Assembly: GCA_902495835.1 (NCBI GenBank)
Contig: CABUYS010000004.1
Location: 1 to 30,415 of the forward strand
Direction of reading: 5' to 3'
Length of the DNA: 30,415 nt
Source: an uncultured Oscillospiraceae bacterium
Lineage (GTDB): Bacteria; Bacillota; Clostridia; Oscillospirales; Acutalibacteraceae
A model generated the notes under the pieces. That model was given only the letters and a program-made list of their open reading frames with translations. It was not told the origin of the DNA and did not search any database. A program made the position numbers and the translations under genes. This document shows positions 24,843 to 30,415 of this stretch, one piece after another; position 1 is the stretch's first letter; every line of letters begins with the position of its first letter.

Positions 24843-24871
24843 TTGACTTTACAAATAAATAATAATATAAT
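24843..24871 (+). promoter_or_regulatory. Promoter of the tRNA-Trp/tRNA-Thr pair
   Basis: TTGACT (24843-24848) and TATAAT (24866-24871) are 17 bp apart, 32 bases ahead of tRNA-Trp. Confidence 0.8.
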
Positions 24872-24903
24872 TGTTAGAGTAATCAGTTTTTACTCTAGCA
24901 CAG

Positions 24904-24979
24904 AGGGGTATAGCTCAGTTGGTAGAGCAGCGGTCTCCAAAACCGCGTGCCGAGGGTTCGAGTCCTTCTACCCCTGCCA
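24904..24979 (+). tRNA. tRNA-Trp (anticodon CCA)
   Basis: Acceptor AGGGGTA/TACCCCT, D-arm AGCTCAGTTGGTAGAGC, anticodon stem GCGGT/ACCGC with loop CTCCAAA, T-loop GGTTCGAGTCC and encoded CCA form a complete cloverleaf of 76 nt. Confidence 0.96.
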
Positions 24980-24991
24980 TACTTAAAGCAC

Positions 24992-25067
<76 letters not shown>

Positions 25068-25139
25068 TTTTATTTGTGAAATATAAAAGATATTCAATGG
25101 TTATTCCTTTGAATATCTTTAACTTTATAGGAAGAAAAA

Positions 25140-26120
25140 ATGAAAAAGAATTTTTTTGATGACTCTCCGCCTGTAATACGAAAATTTTTAGGATACTTGC
25201 AAACGGTTAAAGGAAAATCTTTAAAGACTGTGGAAGAGTATTTTTTGGACCTCAGAACTTTTTTCAGGTATATGAAAATTAAAAAAAATATTTTGCCTGC
25301 CGATACGGAATTTGAAAAAGTCGAAATAAGCGATGTAGACATAGAATTAATAAAAACAGTTACTCTTTTGGATATTTTCGAATATATGAATTATCTTTCG
25401 CAAGTGAGGCAAAATCACGCCTCTGCAAGACTTAGGAAAGCTTCGAGCCTTCGCATGTTTTTTAAGTATCTTACGAACAAAACCGGCGATTTAAAAAATA
25501 ATCCCACTAAAGAACTTGAAACTCCAAAGCTCGGGAAAAAACTTCCAAAATTTTTAAGTTTGGAACAAAGCAAAGCTTTGCTTGATGCGGTTGTAAATTA
25601 CGCAGGAAAATACAAAGAAAGAGATTATTGCATTATTACACTTTTTTTGAATTGCGGTATTCGCCTTTCTGAACTTGCAGGAATAAATTTAAACGACATA
25701 AAACCTGATAAAACTTTAAAAATTCTCGGAAAAGGCAATAAAGAAAGAATAGTGTACTTGAACGACGCATGCGTTGAAGCGATTGAAAATTATAAAAAAG
25801 AACGTCCGAATGATAAAGTAAAAGACAGCAACGCACTGTTTATAAGCAGGCAGCACAATCGAATAAGCGTAAAAACCGTTCAGGCTTTGGTTGAGAAATA
25901 TCTTAAAGTCGCGGGACTCGGTCAAGAGGGCTTTTCGGTGCATAAACTTCGTCACACTGCCGCTACATTAATGTATCAGTACGGGAACGTTGACATAAGA
26001 ATATTAAAAGAAGTTTTAGGACATCAAAATTTAGGAACGACTGAAATATATACGCATATTTCAAACAATCAGGTAAAAAGCGCAATGGATAATAACCCTT
26101 TGAATAATATAAATAAATAA
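25140..26120 (+). CDS. Xer-type tyrosine recombinase
   Basis: The 326-residue protein has an N-terminal SAM-like core-binding domain (about 8-130) and a catalytic domain. Catalytic residues are visible: Arg in CGIRLSELAG, Lys in LGKGNKERIVY, His and Arg in HKLRHTAAT, His in LGHQNLGTT and the nucleophile in EIYTHI. Length and the C-terminus fit XerC/XerD proteins, which resolve chromosome dimers, and no phage or transposon genes adjoin it. It follows two tRNA genes, a place integrases also use, so an integrase origin cannot be ruled out. A GGAAGAAAA site precedes the ATG. Confidence 0.88.
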   Translation: MKKNFFDDSPPVIRKFLGYLQTVKGKSLKTVEEYFLDLRTFFRYMKIKKNILPADTEFEKVEISDVDIELIKTVTLLDIFEYMNYLSQVRQNHASARLRKASSLRMFFKYLTNKTGDLKNNPTKELETPKLGKKLPKFLSLEQSKALLDAVVNYAGKYKERDYCIITLFLNCGIRLSELAGINLNDIKPDKTLKILGKGNKERIVYLNDACVEAIENYKKERPNDKVKDSNALFISRQHNRISVKTVQALVEKYLKVAGLGQEGFSVHKLRHTAATLMYQYGNVDIRILKEVLGHQNLGTTEIYTHISNNQVKSAMDNNPLNNINK

Positions 26121-26165
26121 TTTGAATTTTTGTATATAATGTGTTGTATATCGGGAGGTGTTGTT

Positions 26166-26594
26166 ATGGCAAATGATAATTCAATAAGTGAAAGTTTAAT
26201 GGGCGAATTGAAATACAAATCTGAAAAAATAATATTAAAAGAAAAATATCCAACGCCAAAAAATATATTAAAATTAGAAAATTTAACTTTAGAAAAATTT
26301 AGAAAAATAAATGAAGTATTCGGTGAAACGCCTGAAACCTGTCGTTCTTGCTTGGAACTTATTACTGAGATTAGTGAAAGAGGAAACAGAATGTCTCCCG
26401 AAAAGCTAAGAGACGCTGAGAAATTATTTAAAGAACAATTAAAACTGATAGAAATAGGTATTAAAAAAATTTTACAAAATTTTATTAAACTCGAATTTTT
26501 CGGAGAATACCGTGAAAGACTGTTAAAAGTTTATTGTATAATGTTAGAAATCCAAAAAATGTTAGAAATCCAAAAACGCCGAATTCAACACTAG
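26166..26594 (+). CDS. Unrecognised 142-residue orphan protein
   Basis: The ATG at 26166 has TCGGGAGG eight bases upstream and is preferred over an in-frame ATG at 26130 that precedes the site. A TATAAT at 26135-26140 may be the -10 box. The product is charged, Lys/Glu-rich and helical. It has a CRSC motif in the middle and a short tandem repeat near the end (KMLEIQKMLEIQKR). No signal peptide or membrane segment is visible. I do not recognise it. Its leader resembles that of the 317-residue orphan at 19095. Confidence 0.7.
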   Translation: MANDNSISESLMGELKYKSEKIILKEKYPTPKNILKLENLTLEKFRKINEVFGETPETCRSCLELITEISERGNRMSPEKLRDAEKLFKEQLKLIEIGIKKILQNFIKLEFFGEYRERLLKVYCIMLEIQKMLEIQKRRIQH

Positions 26595-26602
26595 ACTGTT
26601 TT

Positions 26603-26631
26603 ATTCCCTCGGACAAAACGAGGGAATTTTT
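26603..26631 (+). terminator. Terminator after the 142-residue orphan gene
   Basis: Stem ATTCCCTCG/CGAGGGAAT with loop GACAAAA is followed by a T-run. Confidence 0.88.
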
Positions 26632-26632
26632 A

Positions 26633-27026
26633 TATGTAGAAAACTACGCGAAAATTGCGTGGCTCAGTGATAGCTTAAGCGGTGTAAGAACGGAATAAAA
26701 ACTCCTTTTGATGTAGAATAGATTAGCGGTTTGAAAACTGCTAAAGATAAATCAAAAGGAGGACATTCAAAGTCAGTGACACAAATTTTATAACATAAAA
26801 AGCAGAACTGTAAATATTATAAAGATTAGAAATAGGAGCTATATGTTAGGAAATAAAGAAGATAAATTGATACAGCAGTTAACATTTATGAGTACAGACC
26901 CATTTATGGATAGCAAGTAACAATCTTTTAGCAAGTTCAAGGCCATATCAGCCTCCTTTAGAGGCAGCTAGTACAGCGCTTAGCCCGTTAAAAAAGCCCC
27001 TCGGCTAGGCTGGGTGGATGTTTATT
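26633..27026 (+). mobile_element. Internally deleted IS200-derived repeat, copy C
   Basis: The left end (ACTACGCGAAAATTGCGTGG) and the block CTCCTTTTGATGTAGAATAG match copies A and B. A tnpA start-like region (GTGACACAAATTTTATAACA) and a tail reading GACCCATTTATGGATAGCAA G are joined by the same internal deletion. The right end carries CCCCTCGGCTAGGCTGGGTGG, which pairs imperfectly around TAG. No functional transposase is encoded. Confidence 0.6.
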
Positions 27027-27029
27027 GAA

Positions 27030-27434
27030 GTTTAATCGATTCAAAAAAGGCAAAGACTCCTCTCGGCTTAAGATATAACAGAGGTTTGGAAATTGCTTAA
27101 AGGGTACATCGAAAGTAGAACATTCAAAGTCAGTGACACATAAGTTTATCACGTAACAAGAGAAAAAACATTTTTATGATATCTCAGAGGTTTGTGAACA
27201 TAAAATTTGCATATAAAAATTGAGAATTTTGGCACAAAGGTTATTATGTATAAATAACACAAAGATGTTAAGACAAGGTAGAAAAAGTAACCATTTAAGT
27301 TTACTAGACTCTAAAGATCATTTTTATGGCAGAAAGTAACAAATGCATGGCTGTAAGGCCCGTAAATAAGCTACTTGTAGCTTGTCGATATGCACGTTAA
27401 AGAAATACTACTTGATACTCGGGAGGTTGTTTAT
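27030..27434 (+). mobile_element. Degenerate IS200-type element, further copy
   Basis: GTGACACATAAGTTTATCAC near 27134 marks the tnpA start. FLMISQRFVNIKFAYKN, a stop, then EFWHKGYYV around 27170-27250 match TnpA's LMIFxRxxNxKYxFxNRxFWxxGYYV. The tail AGAAAGTAACAAATGC and the right-end features are eroded. It lies in tandem right after copy C, in the same orientation. Confidence 0.5.
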
Positions 27435-27551
27435 CTAAAATTCTATTAAATTACTGTTCGTTTTTATCAAACTCACAACTAAAATAATTTAATAAATATT
27501 TTTTATTTTTCAAAGTTCATATTTTTTGCAATAATTTATAAAATTTGTATA

Positions 27552-27580
27552 TTGCAGAAAAACTTTCTTTTTGCTACAAT
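27552..27580 (+). promoter_or_regulatory. Promoter of the secreted methyltransferase/GT8/ricin gene
   Basis: TTGCAG (27552-27557) and TACAAT (27575-27580) are 17 bp apart, 50 bases ahead of the ATG at 27631. Confidence 0.6.
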
Positions 27581-27630
27581 TTTGCGTGTAGTGCTGTGTG
27601 CTAAATAAATTAAGAGAGGAATTTGTATTT

Positions 27631-29826
27631 ATGATTAAAAAAATCAAGCTGTCAGCAATTAAGTTTCTTTGCGGTATCTTAACCGCAGCATCTGTTTTGG
27701 CAATGCCGCATACATGTTTTGCGTCTACCGTTCCCGAAAGAGTAAATTCGCTGCTGCAGGATATTTATTCTGAAAATCCTGAACTTAAAAAACGAGAAAA
27801 AAGTATCAGGGAAGCGATATACGATCGCTTGAAAATTGCAAGAGAACGCAACTATGCCGGCAAAGTCAGCAGTTGCCACGCTATTCTCGAAAATGCGTCA
27901 AGTAAAGAAGAAGCGTTTGAAAAAATTTATGATTCAAACTTCTGGGGAAGCAGTGAATCAAAATCAGGGCCTGGTTCTCAAATTTAATCTACCGAAAGCG
28001 TTCGTAAAAATTTGCCTAGATTAATCGAAAAATATGACATTAAGTCAATACTGGATTCGCCCTGCGGAGATTACAACTGGATGAAAACCGTAGACAAAAA
28101 GGATGCCAAGTACATAGGCGGAGACATAGTTCCCAAAATAATCAAAGAAAACAATAAAAAGTACAAAAACGAAAACACATCCTTTGAAGTTGTTGATATT
28201 ACATCTAGCAACATCCCTAAAGTTGATTTAATTATTTGCAGAGATTGTTTACAGCACTTGTCGCAAACGAATGTCAAAAAGGCACTTAAAAATTTTAAAG
28301 ATAGCGGTTCTAAGTATTTACTTGTAACCAATTATCCCTGGACTTTAGAAAATTATGATATAAAAGATGGCGATTTTAGTACTTTGAATTTGTGCCAAAA
28401 ACCTTTTGGACTTCCTTCTAAACCCCTTGAAAAAATAAAGGAAACAAACACAACCGGAAACTGTGTAGATAAATATTTGTATCTATACAAGTTGAATGAC
28501 ATTAATACGGATAAAATGTTTGAAAAAGAAGAGAAAGTAAGCACAGTTCCGATCGCTATGGCTTTAGATGAAAATTATGTTTATCCGACCGTAGTTTCGA
28601 TTACTTCCGCAATGGAAAATTCAAATCGTAAAGTAAAATATGATTTTCACATTATGCACCCATCGGATTTAAGCGAAGAAAGTAAGAAAATTTTAAAATC
28701 ATTGCAAAATAAATACAAAAATTGCAGTATAAATTTAATCGATATGAAAGATAAACTTGGCTTTGCCCGTACTGACTCTCGCATAACTACGCCCGCATAC
28801 TACAGATTAATGTTATCCGATATTTTGCCCGATACTAAAAAAGTAATTTGGGCTGACAGTGATACACTTATATTTCATGATTTATCAGAGATGCTTAGTA
28901 TTGATATGGAGGGATACTGCTATAAAGGATTTTTGGATTTTGCTGAATTTAACAAAAGGATAGAACAAAAATTTGGAGTAGAAATCGACCACTATATCTG
29001 CGATGGGGTAATGCTGGTAAATTTAGAAGAACTTCGCAAAGAAAATGCAGTGAATAAATTCTGTGATTTTATTTATAAAAATAACGATAAGTTGGATAAC
29101 CACGACCAGACTGTTATAAATGCAGTGTTTGCTGATAAAATTGGAATTTTACCTGCAAAATTCGGTATATGGAATTACTTTAACAAAGAAAGAATCGACA
29201 AATGGTGCAAAGATCTTATATCTCCGGAAAAATACACTGTCAGAGAAATGAAAAATGCAAACGCTAATCCCACGATTTTGCACTGCGTCCGTAAACCGTG
29301 GATTGCACCTCACATATTTATGAGATCCGACAAATGGTGGCAATATGCTGAAAAAACAGATATTTTTGACAAGATAAAAAGTAAGTATTTAATTGCTGAC
29401 GGTACATATACAATTGCTTCAGCTTTAAATCGTAATAAAGTGTTGGATATAACCAATGCAGGCAAAAAACAACGTGCAAAACTTCAACTTTGGGACAAAA
29501 ATAATACAAAAGCGCAAAAATTTAAAGTTACCTACAATAAAAACGGTTACTACACAATTGAGTCTGTATGTTCTGGCAAGTTAATTGATGTTCCTCGTGC
29601 TTCGAAAGAAAAAGGTACGCAACTATGGCAATATTCAAACAATAACAGCGATGCACAAAAATGGTATATAATTCCCGATAAAAACGGAAGTTATCGCATA
29701 ATTTCAAAGTGTAACGGAATGAATTTGGATTTAAGGAAAGCAAAAACGAAAAACGGTACCGAAGTTCAGTGTTACAGTCCAAATGAAACAGATGCTCAAA
29801 ACTTTATATTTCAAAAAACAAAGTAA
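27631..29826 (+). pseudogene. Secreted methyltransferase-GT8 glycosyltransferase-ricin lectin protein, interrupted by a stop codon
   Basis: One frame runs from ATG 27631 to TAA 29824-29826 with a single internal TAA at 27985-27987 (codon 119). Residues 1-31 are a signal peptide (ILTAASVLAMPHTCFA). Around the stop, FWGSSESKSGPGSQI, stop, STESVRKNLPRLIEKYDIKS is the expected continuous sequence of a class I SAM methyltransferase family, with motif I ILDSPCGDYNW at about 140-150. From about 305 a GT8 glycosyltransferase follows, with the metal-binding DSD at 409-411, DGVMLVNLEELR, NHDQTVINAVF and LHCVRKPW. A ricin-type beta-trefoil with Q-x-W/F repeats (AQKF, AQKWYI, AQNFIF) fills 587-731. After the stop, translation could restart only at weak codons such as TTG 28012, which lacks the signal peptide. 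A secreted effector or toxin is likely in the intact form. Confidence 0.75.
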
Positions 29827-29845
29827 GCTTTGTTTAATTGACAGT

Positions 29846-29874
29846 AAAAGCCTCCGGAATTTCCGGAGGCAAAA
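29846..29874. terminator. Bidirectional terminator
   Basis: GCCTCCGGAA-T-TTCCGGAGGC (29850-29870) is a strong GC-rich hairpin flanked by A-rich and T-rich sequence on both sides. It can end the plus-strand gene at 29826 and the minus-strand gene at 30001. The rest up to 30000 shows nothing. Confidence 0.85.
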
Positions 29875-30000
29875 ATTTTAGCACAATCACTTTTAAGTCG
29901 GAACTTTTTTCTGAAATTTGCCGCAATATTATTTCGTTATTTATATTTTAATTCATTTTTTAGTAAATTTATTAAATGGAATAGTGAAATCGACTTTTTT

Positions 30001-30414
30001 TCAAGAAGATTTGTTTTTATTCCTGTGTTTTATGGAATTATAAACATTATTTACGGCTTCAGTATAACAAATAAAGGAAGGGTGGTTATGATCGTTTGAA
30101 GTTAGGTATTTATTTTTTATTTTCTTATATTGTTCTCTTACAGATTGCCACTTTCCTTTTTTCTTTATGAAATACGCTTTTTCTTTAATTCTTGATGAAT
30201 TGGGTTCTATGTTCCAATAATATTGGTCACGATTAGTAAAACCTGTTTTTTTATGAATTAAGCGATAATAATTTCCGTCAGTATCCTGACAAACAATACA
30301 AACGTCTATTGAAAAATTAGTTTGATTTTTCAGGAAATAACGCTTCTTTGCAGTTAGGGAAGAAGTAGAATCTTCACAATCTCCCCATCCCTGTTCACAT
30401 TCAGAAAGGACTTT
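30001..30414 (-). CDS. Unrecognised protein, 5' end beyond window edge
   Basis: The minus strand is open from the window edge for 137 codons to a TGA at 30001-30003. There is no start codon inside, so the gene begins beyond the window. The product is basic and aromatic, with ECEQGWGDCEDSTSSLTAKK near the visible start, SIDVCIVCQDTDGNYYRLIH in the middle, and IKHRNKNKSS at the end. Several cysteines (one CIVC) could bind metal or form disulfides. I do not recognise the family. The terminator at 29846-29874 lies 130 bases downstream. Confidence 0.6.
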   Translation of the reverse strand, partial: KVLSECEQGWGDCEDSTSSLTAKKRYFLKNQTNFSIDVCIVCQDTDGNYYRLIHKKTGFTNRDQYYWNIEPNSSRIKEKAYFIKKKGKWQSVREQYKKIKNKYLTSNDHNHPSFICYTEAVNNVYNSIKHRNKNKSS

Positions 30415-30415
30415 G

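Noticed and set aside
25140..26120. Integrase of an island inserted at the tRNA genes
   Set aside because: The tRNA genes are complete, no repeated tRNA end was noticed downstream, and the protein looks like a Xer-type recombinase. The idea is not excluded but is unsupported.
27985..27987. TAA recoded as a sense codon
   Set aside because: Other genes here, including three in the defence operon, end at TAA with a new gene starting directly after, so TAA is a normal stop. A nonsense change or sequencing error is simpler.

Overview
The window is AT-rich DNA of a low-GC Gram-positive type, most likely a member of the Clostridia. The reasons are the strong AGGAGG-type ribosome binding sites, frequent TTG and GTG starts, a SipW/TasA-type secretion pair, a DUF3885 protein, an XRE regulator paired with a small membrane protein, and tRNAs with encoded CCA ends. 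It holds many relics: broken IS200-type transposases, a decayed serine recombinase, a decayed toxin-like gene, a decayed regulator copy, and a large gene interrupted by a stop codon. That fits a host-associated genome that is eroding. The species cannot be named from the sequence alone.

Positions 1-2142 carry a minus-strand accessory cluster. It has a small secreted, glycine-rich protein cut by the window edge, a DUF3885 protein, a second unrecognised cytoplasmic protein that could be an immunity protein, and a broken secreted toxin-like gene behind a good promoter. Positions 2143-4590 are a graveyard of mobile DNA (serine recombinase C-terminal half and three IS200-type copies), followed by a promoter and a leader of about 330 nt.

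Positions 4622-16912 hold the main system: eight tightly packed plus-strand genes that look like one operon. In order they are a PP-loop PAPS-reductase-like protein with zinc ribbons and ferredoxin-type clusters (DndC-like), a DUF4007 protein, a 1202-residue P-loop ATPase, a cysteine desulfurase (DndA/IscS role), a phospholipase-D/superfamily-2 helicase, a 53-residue protein nested between its neighbours, a DndD-like SMC/Rad50-type ATPase, and an unrecognised 177-residue protein. Desulfurase, PP-loop sulfur-transfer enzyme and DndD-type ATPase together point to DNA phosphorothioation. The helicase and the large ATPase are the likely restriction or defence part. No canonical DndB or DndE is visible, so this is a divergent Dnd-type system.

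Positions 17165-18380 hold an XRE repressor and membrane protein module with a clear promoter and 20-bp palindromic operator, followed by a decayed second copy. Then come a nitroreductase, an orphan 317-residue protein, tRNA-Ser, a CrtO-family acyltransferase with a membrane-anchored partner, tRNA-Arg, two IS200-type copies, a SipW-like signal peptidase with its probable substrate, an acyl carrier protein, tRNA-Trp, tRNA-Thr, a Xer-type tyrosine recombinase and a second orphan protein. After two more IS200-type relics, a gene for a secreted methyltransferase/GT8 glycosyltransferase/ricin-lectin protein is interrupted by one in-frame TAA. The right edge cuts an unrecognised minus-strand gene.
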